Notes under the pieces: model-generated
The model's input: the letters and a program-made list of their open reading frames with translations, nothing else
Told to the model about the DNA's origin: nothing
The model's database searches: none
DNA from: Annulohypoxylon bovei var. microspora
Taxonomy: Eukaryota > Ascomycota > Sordariomycetes > Xylariales > Hypoxylaceae
Direction of reading: 5' to 3'
DNA: 64,000 nucleotides
Assembly: GCA_022836615.1 (NCBI GenBank)
Contig: MU405220.1
Location: forward strand, 124,001-188,000
Shown: positions 1 to 11,226 of the stretch, piece by piece
Position numbering within the stretch: position 1 is the stretch's first letter
Layout of the letters: each line of letters begins with the position of its first letter
Made by a program: the position numbers and the translations under genes

Positions 1-101
1 CGAGCTCCCATACATCCATAATCCCCTATTCATAAAAACATATTTTCCGTGTTGTACATGATCTCATTCACATTCTCCCCTTTAAATTGAACCATATAAC
101 C

Positions 102-1141
102 TCATGCGGGCAGCTCCCATACCATCTGCTTATTATGCCCCTGAGGATTATGTTCGGCCCACGAAGGCATCTCTGACGCACGTCGCTGCTCGTCTAACTC
201 ATGAACAGCTTTCTCTTTCACACCTAACTCATAAACAACACTTTCGGGTCCTTGGATAAATTGCTGGTGGCCTAGTGCAGAATAGTTGGGATCGGGATTA
301 GAGGGTGGCATATCTCGTGTCTTCCTTCGACGCATGAGTAGAAACGTGCCTACGATTCCTAGCGCCAGCGCTCCCAGAACTCCCACTACGATACCTGCAA
401 TAGCACCGCTGGATATAGAACTTGCAGGAGGCGGTGAACCTGTTGAAGCCAACCCGCTTTGTGCAGCGGGGGTCGTGTTTGATGATACGTCTGGGATTGT
501 GTTGAGATTTGTACCAGAAGTTGAGTTCGACGTGGCGATAGGGACATCTAACGCAGATATATCGGGAGAGGTAGATATTAGAGCGGCTGTTATCGACACG
601 GCCTTTTGCACTTGGACGCTAAACGCCCAGATAGGTTGCGCTGAAATTTCGACGTCTTGATAGATGGTGGTCATGTGCGCGTAGTTAATTAGTAAGCTTG
701 TCAAATCGATGGTTGGCGCCGAATAGCTGCAGCCGAATTTGTTATACGCGATTCCCGAGTAGCAGCTGAAGTCTACGTTACTGCAAGAGAAACAATCAGC
801 TTTGCCGGCGGCTTGAGGCACAGTTTACGTTCAGCATACGTTGGACAGCAAATGGTCGTCTCGATATTGCTTTGCGTCCTGAAGCAAGCGTTGGTGTACC
901 CGTATGGACATATGGCCGGCGAGTAAAAGCCATTGACGACCCATTTCGAAGGCATACAACTATCGTCAGAGTTTGTAGGGCCTACCTGCCATATGACGGC
1001 TGTTGAGTCTGCGCCTAAGGAATATGTGTTGCCTGTACCGCACGTTGTAGGTGCTGTGAATGTCGTTGTTAGAGGACCAAGGAATGAGGCAGTAGCCGGG
1101 ATGGCTCCTGGTGGTATCCCTGAAGTCTTTGTCGCTGCCAT
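102..1141 (-). CDS. Single-pass Cys-rich membrane protein, hypothetical
   Basis: Two exons (1141-840 and 780-102) join across a 59-bp intron (781-839) with donor GTATGC, branch CTGAT and acceptor TTGCAG; the join keeps frame and reads ...ICCPT-NVDFSCYSG. The protein is about 326 aa. An extracellular-looking Cys-rich part (Cys pairs, ICPYGYTNACF, TICCPT) is followed by a Ser/Thr/Pro linker, one membrane helix (AIAGIVVGVLGALALGIVGTFLL), an RRRK stop-transfer and a tail of about 70 aa. This is the architecture of many fungal Mid2/WSC-like surface proteins, but no named domain is recognised. No convincing signal peptide follows the chosen Met, so the true start may lie in an unseen upstream exon or the N-terminus may be exported without one. 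Function is unknown; cell-surface sensing or wall contact is only inferred from topology. Confidence 0.7.
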
Positions 1142-2447
1142 CGTCTACATGGACACGGCAACATATTCTACGTATGTAGGTGTAAGTAGGTAGAGGAAAC
1201 GAATGAAGATGATCTTCACCAGGGCTTCGGTTGATTGTTTTTTAGTAGCTCCCTACTGACATACTGCTTGGCTACTTCGTAGGTTAATGGTCACTGAAAC
1301 CAGATAAGGTAGCAATGGGAATGCCGCGCATATTCATCTTAAAATAACGTCAATGTGAAACTATCACAAAATTTGGGCCAGTCACCTTCTCAATAAGGGT
1401 ATTGTCTAATGCTAATACATGGGTATCGTGAGATGTTGGTTGTCTGTTTCTCTGACTGTGCCAGTGGGCTGCATGTCTTTTGGAGAGCTTCCCCGAATGT
1501 GATAAATTACACCCTCACTGTCCCGCATAAGAATCTTAGGTTAAGAAGGACTCGGATTTGACAACTGACTCCTAACTTGTTTTATATGCTTTAGATTTAA
1601 TGAGGGCTGGAGGTTAATCTGAAACACTTGTATACCTAGATAAATTAATTTATCAATTAGCAAAGGGGAACCAATGGTACGAAGAATCTAGGCGCCGTAC
1701 CATCGTGAGAAGCTTCTACCCTGGGGCCCGTAGCTCACGAAGGTGTTAAGCTAGTAGAATTCCTGTAACTATCACGACAGCGAGAAGTCTGATTTCGAGG
1801 GACTAGAATTATCAATTCGTATAGAAGAAGTGGTCGACATGTTGTACCCAAGGCTAACGCCGATGGATCGGGGATATAGCCGGATGGGACCCAATCTAAA
1901 GTTCATGAAATCGGTCACCGTTCGCTTGGATCCGGGAAACCGTATACCCCTGGATTGACTAGAGTGATCTGCCCGAGGTTATGAAGTTTATCTGTGGGTA
2001 TATATGCCTAAGTCAATAAGCGCATCCTGTCAGCATTTTCTCTAATCTGATGAGATTTCCCTTGACCTCATATCATATATTTGGAATGTATAGGTTAGAT
2101 GTAACAGTACCTTGCTTATTAGGTCAAGCTCAAATGGCAGGTATATGTTGAGATAGAGAAGCTCTTATATGCGGGGAAGTGGGGACAACCTCTCATCCAG
2201 AGACAACTACTGTTGTGGTATGGGCTTTCTTCTCGGATCAACTCACTAAAAGATACCGCGGAAAACTTCCCTATATTCAGGGTGTATCGGGAGGGTTGCG
2301 AATAGATAGGCGGCTCACTGAGCTTTGGTATTTATCAAGATTGGAACGCAGGTTGCGCGACTTCAATCTCCTGCATTGCCTCCGACGCATGAAGCGATAA
2401 GCTCGCGAAGAGATTCTGTGCCTTCACTATTGCCTTCACTAGAAGCT
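1142..2447. other. Intergenic, no gene seen
   Basis: About 1.3 kb between divergent genes (the membrane protein on the minus strand, the MlrC-like gene on the plus strand). It should hold both promoters. Short ORFs here (for example 2179-2400) lack family resemblance and start on weak codons. No RNA gene or repeat was recognised. Confidence 0.5.
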
Positions 2448-3965
2448 ATGACAATGGCGCGCCGTCCGGTCATTGCTATCGCTGGCCTAGCCTGCGAGAC
2501 TTCGACTTTCACACCATCGAGGACGCTTGCGCCAGCGTTTCACCCCCAGCGTGATGCGGAGATAATAGGGAGATATCCCTTTATCCAATCCGGAACACCT
2601 CTAGGAGAGGCCGCCGAGTGGCGTGGTGCGCTAATCGGCCACGCCTTACCAGGTGGTATGGTGACAAGAGATGCTTTTGAATCGCTTTCCGTTGAGATCG
2701 TTAGCCGCCTTACCCAGATAACGGCCTCGACACAACTTGACGGGTTCTGGTTTGATATACATGGTGCTATGTGCGTCGAGGGACTCGACGACGCGGAATA
2801 CGAGCTACTGAAGCGTTGTCGTGAGATTATCGGGCCCGATGTCTTGGTATCAGCGTCAATGGATTTGCACGGCAATGTTTCGCGCGAACTGGCGCATCAG
2901 ACGGATCTAATTACTTGTTACCGTACAGCACCTCATGTGGATGTCGCCGAGACGAAAGAGCGTGCTTGCCGAAATCTGCTTCAGCTACTCCGACGGCGGG
3001 CGGATGGTGAGACTACGCGCCCGTTTAAAGCTTGGATACCGATCCCGATTCTTCTCCCAGGTGAGCAGACCTCGACAAGGGATGAACCGGCAGCACATAT
3101 TTACGCTGCTGTCCCTGAGATTGAAGCGGTGGATGGCGTTTTAGATGCGGCAATCTGGGTTGGCTATGCCTGGGCCGATGAGCCTAGAAATCGGGCTGTG
3201 GTGGTCGTTACCGGTTGGGATAAGCAGGCTGTTACCGAAGGCTCCGAGAAATTGGCGCGTTTGTTCTGGGATTCCCACAAGGACTTTACATTCGTCGCAC
3301 CAACAGGATCATTCAAGGAATGTCTAAATACCGCATTGGCATCCGACAAACGTCCATATTTCATCTCGGACTCTGGCGATAACCCCACGGCGGGAGGTTC
3401 TGGGGATGTTACGTGGGGCTTGACACAGCTACTCGCGCGTCCGGAATTCAAGTCAGAGTCAGGCCCAAAGGTCATCTATGCCAGCGTACCAGGACCTGAA
3501 GCGATCCAAAAAGCAGTTGATGCAGGTGTCGGAGCAACTGTGACGGTAACAGCCGGCGCAAAAGTTGACGATATTCATGCTGGGCCAATAACCATGACAG
3601 GTCGGGTTCATTCGATAAAGCACGGGGATAAGCACGCGGAAACCGAAGTGGTCTTGCAAGTAGGCAGCGTTTTTGCGATTCTGACAAAACTGCGCAAGCC
3701 ATACCATCATGAGGGCGACTTCACGGAACTCGATCTTGTGCCCCGTTCCGCAGACATTGTAATCGTAAAGATCGGATATCTGGAACCGGAATTGTACGAT
3801 ATGGCCAAGGACTGGATGCTAGGTCTTACACCTGGTGGCGTTGACCAAGACCTGGAGAGATTAGGCCACAAACGGATAATACGTCCAATGTGGCCGTTCG
3901 ATCGCTCATTTGAGGAACCGAATATTTCTGCGAGGTTAATCCCAATGTCTAATGAGCCATTATAG
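2448..3965 (+). CDS. MlrC-like M81 family metallopeptidase
   Basis: An intronless ORF of 505 aa. The open frame runs upstream to 2325, but that codon is TTG; the first ATG is 2448, with another at 2454 (MARRPVIAIAG), and the family homology starts there. The N-terminal MlrC/DUF1485 domain shows ACETSTF near the start, WFDIHGAM (D103, H105) and SMDLHGN (D139, H141), which match the metal-binding motifs of the microcystinase MlrC group. The C-terminal MlrC domain follows from about residue 305 (PYFISDSGDNPTAGGSGDVT, then IVIVKIGYLEPEL). Bacterial MlrC hydrolyses linearised microcystin; most fungal and bacterial homologues have unknown substrates and are presumed zinc peptidases or amidases. Length is normal and all motifs are intact. 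There is no secretion signal, so it is probably cytosolic. The bacterial-type family and absence of introns are compatible with ancient horizontal transfer, but this is not proved here. Confidence 0.9.
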   Translation: MTMARRPVIAIAGLACETSTFTPSRTLAPAFHPQRDAEIIGRYPFIQSGTPLGEAAEWRGALIGHALPGGMVTRDAFESLSVEIVSRLTQITASTQLDGFWFDIHGAMCVEGLDDAEYELLKRCREIIGPDVLVSASMDLHGNVSRELAHQTDLITCYRTAPHVDVAETKERACRNLLQLLRRRADGETTRPFKAWIPIPILLPGEQTSTRDEPAAHIYAAVPEIEAVDGVLDAAIWVGYAWADEPRNRAVVVVTGWDKQAVTEGSEKLARLFWDSHKDFTFVAPTGSFKECLNTALASDKRPYFISDSGDNPTAGGSGDVTWGLTQLLARPEFKSESGPKVIYASVPGPEAIQKAVDAGVGATVTVTAGAKVDDIHAGPITMTGRVHSIKHGDKHAETEVVLQVGSVFAILTKLRKPYHHEGDFTELDLVPRSADIVIVKIGYLEPELYDMAKDWMLGLTPGGVDQDLERLGHKRIIRPMWPFDRSFEEPNISARLIPMSNEPL

Positions 3966-5087
3966 GCTTAAGATGAGTGATGAAATGTTACAGGTTTTAA
4001 GTTGTCCATTTTTTAGTTTAGACAAATCGTAACTTCTGTACCTGTTTAAGTGTTTATTGCTTACTAACTGCTTTAGCGAGATCATTATAAACGCCCCATC
4101 CAATAGGACGCCTCCTGAGATTAGTAAGCATCGTTAAGGAAAACGATACCCCACCATATCTTCTTAAAACGATGCCCGCTATTCTCAAAAACTAACAACT
4201 AAATCCAGGCCGTCCAGCTCATTCGTTTCCAGCAGGTCTTATTACCGTGCATCATAGGCCATACACCGAAACTATTCGCTGCATTAGGAGTGATGATCCT
4301 TTTATTCCTTCGTTATCGGTGTAGAGCGAATATGACCCGTAGGTCGATAGTCTAGCGATCGATTCCCCATCTTGGATGCGGCTGAATGAACGTCATCTGC
4401 CTTCCTTGTCGTAGGATTCAAGAACCCGCTAAATCTTGAAGGCTTCCGTCACATTCCGCTGGTCCCGAGTTCCAGCTGGACCGTTCTCTTCACGCCTGGC
4501 ATCGTGATAAGTGTTTGGCTAGATGTGTCGTGGGTAGCATTATCGACTGGGTTGGCCCCCAACCCGCTAATTCTAGGCCAAGCCGCTGGAGTTCTCTTGA
4601 TTAATTTGACTGCTCGGTTGGAGAAAATGATAGAAAGTACCGGCAGGCAGAGCTATCTCGATCTAGGCCTCCCATCGACCAACAAAATGTTGTCATCTTA
4701 CAGTTCTACCCATTAATTTATTCACCGGCACGAGACCTTCAGGTCTAGACAGAAAACGGACATTGGCAATTTCAGAAAACACGACCGCTTGCTCTGACAT
4801 GTTTTTCTAACATGATCTTAGACGTGCAGGACATCTTGCGACAGGACTAGAACGAACGAAACCAATTACTCATGTGTCCGCCAAGCGATATATTACTCAA
4901 CAATCTACATATGTCTGTGTCAACTCCGCAGAAAGCACCACTAACTCAAATTAATAGCTTACTGTTCCTCGCTGACATAGCCACTCGTCGACGTGTCAAC
5001 TACCTTCGTTCGTTCATATCTAGAAACGCGAAATAGGACATGTGAACCATATATCAAACACTGTCAATTGTTAAAGCCTACGCGTTG
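3966..5087. other. Intergenic, no gene seen
   Basis: About 1.1 kb downstream of the MlrC-like gene and upstream of the Clr5 gene. A 70-codon open stretch at 4504-4716 has no recognisable similarity and no splice support. Nothing else was identified. Confidence 0.45.
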
Positions 5088-7056
5088 ATGAGCCACATGA
5101 GGATAAATGTTCATTTCCGAACGACGGGGCCGAATTTGAATACCAGGGTGAACCTGGATGTGCCCCATAACACAACAGAGGACGAAGGCCACGATGGTAT
5201 TATTAACGACCGCTCTTCACTAGGTTATGGTGTGAAGATTGAGAGCCCGAGTCCTAGCGCTAGTCCGGGCCGGTATGATGCAGCGGTCGACCGTTCTTCA
5301 ATCTCATCAGAGAGATACGCATCCGGGACAGAGCGATCGGGAACATCTGCCTCTGATCGTGATTCAAATTTATCTCCACTGCCTTCTAAAAGCTTGAACG
5401 TGCCACTAAAAGATCAGAAAGATCTAGTCCAGGCTGTCCAGGATGGCTACCATTCCAAAAAATCGACGGCAAGAACCGCCGCTCGGCTTCCAGAGCTGGC
5501 ACGAGGAGACAAGAATCCAACGCGTCACCATCTTCTACCTGAGGTATGGGAACGACATAAAGAAGAGATCCACGAACTATACATTGAACAGAACAAGTCT
5601 CTAAATGAGCTGATGGAGTTTATGGAAGAGAAAGGCATTGAGGCCACGTTAGTACTCGCGACAGGGTACGGCTCACTATAAGGCCGTATACTAATTTCGT
5701 AATAGACCCCGTATGTACAAAGCGAAATTTAGGCAGTGGGGGTTTGTTAAAAACAATAAGCAAAAGGATGTGGCCATGATGTTACGGTTACAACGCGAGC
5801 GAGGTGCTGTTGGAAAGATCACGACTTTCCGTCGCCATGGGAGGTCAGTTGACATCGAAACCTATATGAAGCGAAAGGGTGTTTCGAGTTTCGACCTTGT
5901 TACGCCTGTGGTCAATGCCAACTTGCCAGATTACCTACGAGTGCTTACGCCTCCACCGGCTGAGCCTCAGCACATGACTCTCCCTTCGCACCTTCACGCA
6001 CAGGAAGTTATCGTTTCATGTTTCAAGGACCTCGCTCTGAGTTGGCATGATTCAATGGCGGCGCCAGCATCTTTTGAGAACGATTTCAATATGTACTTCG
6101 ATGGTGAATTATGCGAGGCTACAAGGGACTTCAGCCGGGCTTGCTGGTTCTTCTCAAGAAACCATATCTCCCATGGTGCTTTACTTAGCCAGCGCGCCTT
6201 CTCGTCATTACATCTCATATTCAGAACACCATCTGCCCTTGGTCTATTTGACCTACTAATAGCTAGTGTCATATCCCCGGACTATGGACTTGCCAAAGAA
6301 CTATGGAGGTATCTCGCGGGCTATGCAGAAGCGATCTTGGGGTCGTCAAGTACTCTATGCCGAGTATTTACGGCTCTAGACGAGGTGTTTCGCAATAACA
6401 CATTGGGAATCGGAGTGGACTTCATCTTTAGCTGCATGGAGAGTATAATCGGCATGTTGCTCGAGACGAGCGATTTTGCACAGACCGTGGCACCTTCAAT
6501 TAGCTTTTTCTTGTTGGGAGACTTGATTCTTTTTAACTCAACGAGAACTAACTTGCCGTCACTTCAGAGGGCGGTGGCGTCTGCGTCCATGTCTTCTCAA
6601 GGGGGGCAGCCCTCGCCCGGTGTAATGAGATTTATCGAGCCGGCAGCGTATCTCTGGCAAAATGGACCCTACGATGAATATTCGGCTCAGCTGGCCTACT
6701 CCTCTGTTCGGATTATAGATAAAGTGCCTAATCGGTACGACTGGGATTGGGTATCGTGGCGCGTCATCGCCCAATTCCATCGAAGCCGGTGCGACTCAAA
6801 CGGCTCCGCGGTGAAGGATCATCCCCGGCATGCGCTAGCCCGATACGCTCTAGAAAGGGCTATCGACGCCGCTGAGGTCGGGCGCGGTTTTAGTGAATCA
6901 CAGATCTTTGAGAACATGCTGACCCTAGAGGCCTGGCATCGCGAGGCTGGGGATATGGCACAAGAGTTGGCGATACGGCAACGGAGAGAGAAGGGCTTGC
7001 ATGATTATTTTCAAGCACTACAACACGATCGTGAAACGGATATACTTGAAACCTAA
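5088..7056 (+). CDS. Clr5-domain protein, putative transcription regulator
   Basis: Two exons (5088-5647, 5706-7056) join across a 58-bp intron (donor GTTAGT, branch ACTAAT, acceptor AATAG). The ATG is at 5088; the in-frame codon before it is TTG. The join restores a Clr5 domain (about residues 147-205): LLPEVWERHKEEIHELYIEQ, then ...GIEAT-PRMYKAKFRQWGFVKNN, with the hallmark Trp, HKEEI and WGF-KN positions. The N-terminal 130 residues are Ser/Pro-rich and low-complexity. The C-terminal 400 residues are mostly helical with a YIKR-like start, as in other large fungal Clr5 proteins, and have no named domain. Clr5-domain proteins are fungal and include a subunit implicated in silencing in fission yeast; for most, including this one, a DNA-binding or regulatory role is inferred. 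The frame is intact throughout. Confidence 0.85.
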
Positions 7057-7526
7057 GGTTTGTAATGAAAAAACCCAGTCATTTCTGACATGTTAGGCCC
7101 TTACGAGAGGCAATTTTCTTAATCGGCGTGGATGAGAACTCTATAGCTAAGCCAAAGACGCGAGACACGGCACCTCAGTTCTACTTAAAGATAGAACGAA
7201 CGATAGGCGTGCACTTTAATAATTTGAGCTACCGGACTTACTCTATAAGCTCGGAAGTGCGCGGCATCTTTCATAGGCAGCGAATCAAGCTATTATATTC
7301 TATGTAGTAGTTATCGTCGTTACCACAATCTAGGGATGTGAGAAATTACGTGCCATCGCGAGGCTTCCCAGTCTACCGTCATCAGCATGGGTCCAATTAG
7401 CAACGCCGGAGCAAACAACAATGCGAAAACAGCCCAGGCCCCCCCGGCGTTCATCTACCAGCAATACCATGCATGCAATCGTGACCAGGCAATAAAATAA
7501 AGAAAAAGAAAACGGCCATACAACCC
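7057..7526. other. Convergent intergenic spacer
   Basis: About 470 bp between the 3' ends of the Clr5 gene and the oxidoreductase gene. It should contain both polyadenylation regions. No gene or repeat was seen. Confidence 0.5.
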
Positions 7527-9164
7527 CTATATAGCGCCGACCTTCTCGTCCCACCAAGTCTTCCAATCGATGTACTTGCGGCCGGTCCTCGCCTCCTCGG
7601 CCGCGAACACCATCGCGTGGCTGCGGATGATCTCCTCGAGGCTGCAGCCGATGAACTCGCGCTGGGCGCGCGGCGCCGCCCACCCGTGGTTCTTGACGCG
7701 GTCGACGGCCAGCACGAACTGGCGCGTGATGCCGTGGTCGCCGCCGCCGTGCCCCAGGCTCTCGAGCTTGGGCCGGTACGACGTCTGCGCGCCGGTCCGG
7801 AAGTCCTCCACCGTGATCGTGCGCGAGTCCGCGTAGACCTCGCCCGTGGTCCCGTATATGTACGTGAAGCGGTGGCACTGCCGCTTCGTCTGCGCGACCA
7901 TGTGGAAGGTCGCCTGCTTGGCGCCGCGGCTGCCCACGGAGTCCGCGTACGTGTTTTGCGCGGAGGGCAGCGGGTCCTCGTCCCACTTTATCGTCACCGT
8001 CTGCTCGTCGCACACGTCGTTGTCGGACTCGAACACGCACCGCCCGAACCAGTTCCGCGAGTCGATCTCCGCCTGCGGCGTCGACGCGTCGTAGTCCTCG
8101 GCGAGGGTCTGTAGTAATTTTGGCCGCGCGGCCTCAACGTCGCCCCCGAAGCTCTCGATGTCCGGCAGCACGACGCTCATCGGCCACCGAATGTTGCCCG
8201 TCTCGAGCCCCTGGTGCCGCGTGCTCTCGTACACGCGCTTGCTCGAGTACATGCACTCGGGCTCGGCCGCGCAGCTCAGGCAGTTGGTGGCGGAGCCCGC
8301 GGCCTTGGGCTTGCGGCTGCGCTTGTAGAACTGCAGGGACCCGGACGACGACACCTCGGACGGGATGTGCGGGGGCTCGTCAGACTCGGGGTGCGTCGGC
8401 GAGCACAGCAGCCACAGGAGGATGTCGATGTCGTGGCAGCTCTTGGTCAGCAGCGAGGGCGCGGTGGTCGACTCCTTGCGCCAGTTGCCGCGCACGTACG
8501 AGTGCGCGAAGTGCCAGAAGCCGACGGGCTCCGTGTGCACGACGCTCAGGATCTCGCCGATCGCGCGGTCCTCGAGCAGCAGCTTGCGCAGCACCATGTT
8601 GTGCGGCGAGTACCGCAGCACGTGGCCCACCGAGAACACTTTGGTCGGCTGCAGGGGGGCCACCGCCCGGTAGATGCCCACGCAGTCGTCGAGCGTCGTG
8701 GCCAGCGGCTTCTCGCACATGATGTGCAGGTCGAGCGGCGCGAGCGCGACCACGACGGCGTGGTGCATCTCGTCGCGCACGCACACGAAGGCGGCGTCGA
8801 CGCCCTCGGGCACGCGCTCCCCGGCGGCCTCGCGGCGCCGCCGCCGCACCTCCCACTCGACGAACTCGCGCCAGCCGGCGAAGCTCGAGCCCTCGGGCGC
8901 CGGACTTTTGGCGTCGGACCAGATGAAGGTGCGCACGTAGTCCTCGCGCTTGTACACGTCGGGCTCGCAGACGGTGGCGATGACGCCGTTGCTGGACTGC
9001 AGGGTGCACCGCCCGTAGACGCGCCCCCGCGAGCCGGCGCCGATGATGAGGATCCGGGGCGGCTTCGCCGATAGCGGGGGTGGCGTTGGGGGCCTGACTT
9101 CCGTCCCTGCGGGCTCGTTTTCGAGGTCCGCCGGGCCTTCGTCTTGGATGTTGTGGGGGGCCAT
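7527..9164 (-). CDS. Gfo/Idh/MocA-family NAD(P)-dependent oxidoreductase
   Basis: An intronless 545-aa ORF starting at ATG 9164. After an acidic, Pro-rich leader of about 36 residues comes a Rossmann fold with ILIIGAGSRGRVYG (G42, G44, G47). The family EKP motif follows (MCEKPLATT, E151-K152-P153), then the catalytic-domain signature LLTKSCHDIDILLWLL, where the Lys-x-x-x-Asp-x-x spacing resembles the family's active-site region. Members oxidise or reduce sugars, inositols and related polyols; the substrate here cannot be told. A Cys-rich insert (NCLSCAAEPECMYSS) is seen in a fungal subgroup with unknown role. The gene is strikingly GC-rich, with third positions almost all G or C, unlike its AT-richer neighbours. 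This creates long shadow ORFs on the other strand (up to 286 codons) that are not genes. Confidence 0.9.
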   Translation of the reverse strand: MAPHNIQDEGPADLENEPAGTEVRPPTPPPLSAKPPRILIIGAGSRGRVYGRCTLQSSNGVIATVCEPDVYKREDYVRTFIWSDAKSPAPEGSSFAGWREFVEWEVRRRRREAAGERVPEGVDAAFVCVRDEMHHAVVVALAPLDLHIMCEKPLATTLDDCVGIYRAVAPLQPTKVFSVGHVLRYSPHNMVLRKLLLEDRAIGEILSVVHTEPVGFWHFAHSYVRGNWRKESTTAPSLLTKSCHDIDILLWLLCSPTHPESDEPPHIPSEVSSSGSLQFYKRSRKPKAAGSATNCLSCAAEPECMYSSKRVYESTRHQGLETGNIRWPMSVVLPDIESFGGDVEAARPKLLQTLAEDYDASTPQAEIDSRNWFGRCVFESDNDVCDEQTVTIKWDEDPLPSAQNTYADSVGSRGAKQATFHMVAQTKRQCHRFTYIYGTTGEVYADSRTITVEDFRTGAQTSYRPKLESLGHGGGDHGITRQFVLAVDRVKNHGWAAPRAQREFIGCSLEEIIRSHAMVFAAEEARTGRKYIDWKTWWDEKVGAI

Positions 9165-10046
9165 GATGATGTGGTTTTATGAGGTCTATATATATAGGAT
9201 GGGTACAGGCAAGTAATAGGGCACTTCCTTAGTTAGACCTAGCGATGAAGCCTTCAATTTAAGTAAAGACCTTATTAGGTATCTTACTCGAGACCCCAAC
9301 TAACAGTACTTCTAAAGATATAGGTGCTCCAACAAGGTGTGGGATCTCACTAGAGGCGCCTCGCATACGTTGGTATGTTGGTGACGAAAACAAAATTATC
9401 TCAACTAACGAGCATTTAGGATGGATGGATGTTTGCAGGATTTCATATACTTGATGTATCTAGCTAAGATTAGCTACAGATAATGAGATATGAGACAGAA
9501 GGGAAAGTCAACGAGGTGTCGAAGCATGGAAACCCAAGGTTAAGGTTGGTATCGGCCTATCAGGCGATAGCCGATTTGTTACCGAGACGCTCTTAGTGGC
9601 TGCCCTATCGTAAATGGGGCGGCGGCATAAAGAAACAACCTTGGAAAGAGCATGTCATTTAGCGGATTCGACCTGCCATGATATCATGTGTAGACAGATG
9701 AATGAGAATGTTTCCTGCATAAAATATACAAAAGAAGATCTTGATGCGACATCAAGGATATGGTAGAATATGGATAATCGTTGAAGTTGGTCTCATATCT
9801 CGGGAATGCATTGTGACGTTAGCAGGTTAGGTGCTGCATGTCTTCAAGACAACAGAATTTACAGATGACCGTATTCTCTACTGACACTAGAATGAATTGA
9901 AAAGAAGTTACTAAACAATGAAGAAGCAAATCTAAGCATCACAAGTTATTTCATTCAACCCCTATGGGTTGGTAGAGCTGTCGCTTAAATCATGCGCTAA
10001 ATTATTTAGCACCTATATAAACACTTATTCTTCTACTTATCGACAA
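9165..10046. other. Intergenic, promoter side of oxidoreductase and tRNA
   Basis: About 880 bp of AT-rich DNA upstream of both the minus-strand oxidoreductase and the plus-strand tRNA-Ala. No ORF, repeat or RNA gene was recognised. Confidence 0.45.
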
Positions 10047-10132
10047 GGGCGTGTAACTCAGTGGTAGAGTGCTCGCTTTGCACTAACAGTGTGGCTTGCG
10101 AGAAGCCCAGGGTTCGACTCCCTGCTCGTCCA
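10047..10132 (+). tRNA. tRNA-Ala (UGC), with 14-nt intron
   Basis: The sequence folds as a cloverleaf. Acceptor GGGCGTG pairs with CTCGTCC (one T-T mismatch) and includes the G3:U70 wobble that defines alanine tRNAs; the discriminator is A at 10132. The D stem is ACTC/GAGT. The anticodon stem CTCGC/GCGAG carries loop TT-TGC-A with anticodon TGC at 10079-10081. A 14-nt intron (10083-10096) lies at the canonical position one base 3' of the anticodon. The T arm is CAGGG-TTCGACT-CCCTG. A run of five T follows at 10134-10138, a good RNA polymerase III stop. Confidence 0.92.
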
Positions 10133-10662
10133 TCTTTTTGCTTTTCACCCTCAATATTTTATCCCTTTTATCGTTTCTCCTTTCTCTCCTTTTCATTATA
10201 TACCTCTGCCTATGTTTTTAGCTTCAATTGTCCGGTTTTGTTTTTTACCCATGCCTCTGTGTTAAGTATCAATGTCAGCCGCGGGGGAGATTTCCTCCGC
10301 TTAACATTTGATAGGTGCCATATGCAAGAAAAATTGCACGCTGAAACACCGTTCAGCTCATTCCAATATGACATATTATCTATCAAGTAACACATAGTGG
10401 CATGCCTAGTAGTTTACAACAGAGGAAGCAATGGGAGTTGTTCACATCAGTATTGTCATATGCAACTTCATGTGACGAAACACGATCACCACCCCAGCGA
10501 TGGTTCTTTGTTTCTAACATCTACAACTAGGATCCTCCATGATAGTCAAGCTCACTACTCTTGCGGCGTTCCAGGCTACCTATATATATAACAGACAAAT
10601 ATACCTACACAAAAAACTATTCATCAAGTTACCAAATTGAAGAAAATCAGAAAACATTAGCA
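10133..10662. other. Spacer between tRNA-Ala and the next ORF
   Basis: It begins with the Pol III T-run and is pyrimidine-rich. Open frames at 10061-10390 run through the tRNA and are not credible genes. Nothing else was recognised. Confidence 0.4.
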
Positions 10663-11226
10663 ATGAAACAGATTTCCGCCTGTAGTGTCCCTAAAAAGAC
10701 TTATACCCGTCGTGTCCCCAAGGGGATTTACGTACGTGGTATCCCTGAAATCAATGAGCGCCCCTGGGGGTGTTATATTGAGCTCAACGGCTTGGGACTA
10801 CCGGCTGAGTCATGCATCCATCATATCTTCCCAGGATGTGACTGCACCATCTTCCAAGACGGCATATTTTTCGAGCACCTGAGAGACTGGTTCCATACAA
10901 AAGTATCTATCCTACAGATCCATCCCAAGTGTGTGGCTGAAATCGTCCTTCAGCTAGTTGAGAAATGGGATCTCAATATGATAGGTCAGCAAGAGTGCGG
11001 ACAAGGGTGGAAGGACGAACTTGAATACTATGCAAACTTTCCAATCAAGTCACCGCTTGGGATCAAAGCTACGAAGAAGCCACGTGGCATTGTTAAGAAA
11101 GAGTTGAGAGTGAAATGTTTATGGCCCCGCCAAAAATGGTTCTATCGTCCTCCGTATAGACAAGTTTCAAAAATTGGCAAAAGTTCCTTGCTTATGAGCT
11201 CATTATATTTATACCTATATCAATAA
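10663..11226 (+). CDS. Hypothetical protein, unrecognised
   Basis: A 187-codon ORF from ATG 10663; upstream in-frame codons to 10561 lack another ATG. The product is basic, with scattered Cys (CIHHIFPGCDC) and a Lys/Arg-rich C-terminal third. It has no signal peptide, membrane helix or recognisable domain. The length exceeds chance expectation only modestly in this AT-rich setting, and codon use does not clearly mark it as coding. It may be a lineage-specific gene or a chance frame. Confidence 0.35.
   Translation: MKQISACSVPKKTYTRRVPKGIYVRGIPEINERPWGCYIELNGLGLPAESCIHHIFPGCDCTIFQDGIFFEHLRDWFHTKVSILQIHPKCVAEIVLQLVEKWDLNMIGQQECGQGWKDELEYYANFPIKSPLGIKATKKPRGIVKKELRVKCLWPRQKWFYRPPYRQVSKIGKSSLLMSSLYLYLYQ

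Noticed and set aside
8214..9074. 286-codon plus-strand ORF, and others at 7617-8722
   Set aside because: They lie opposite the GC-rich oxidoreductase gene; their Arg/Ala/Gly-rich composition is the usual shadow of high GC3 coding sequence.
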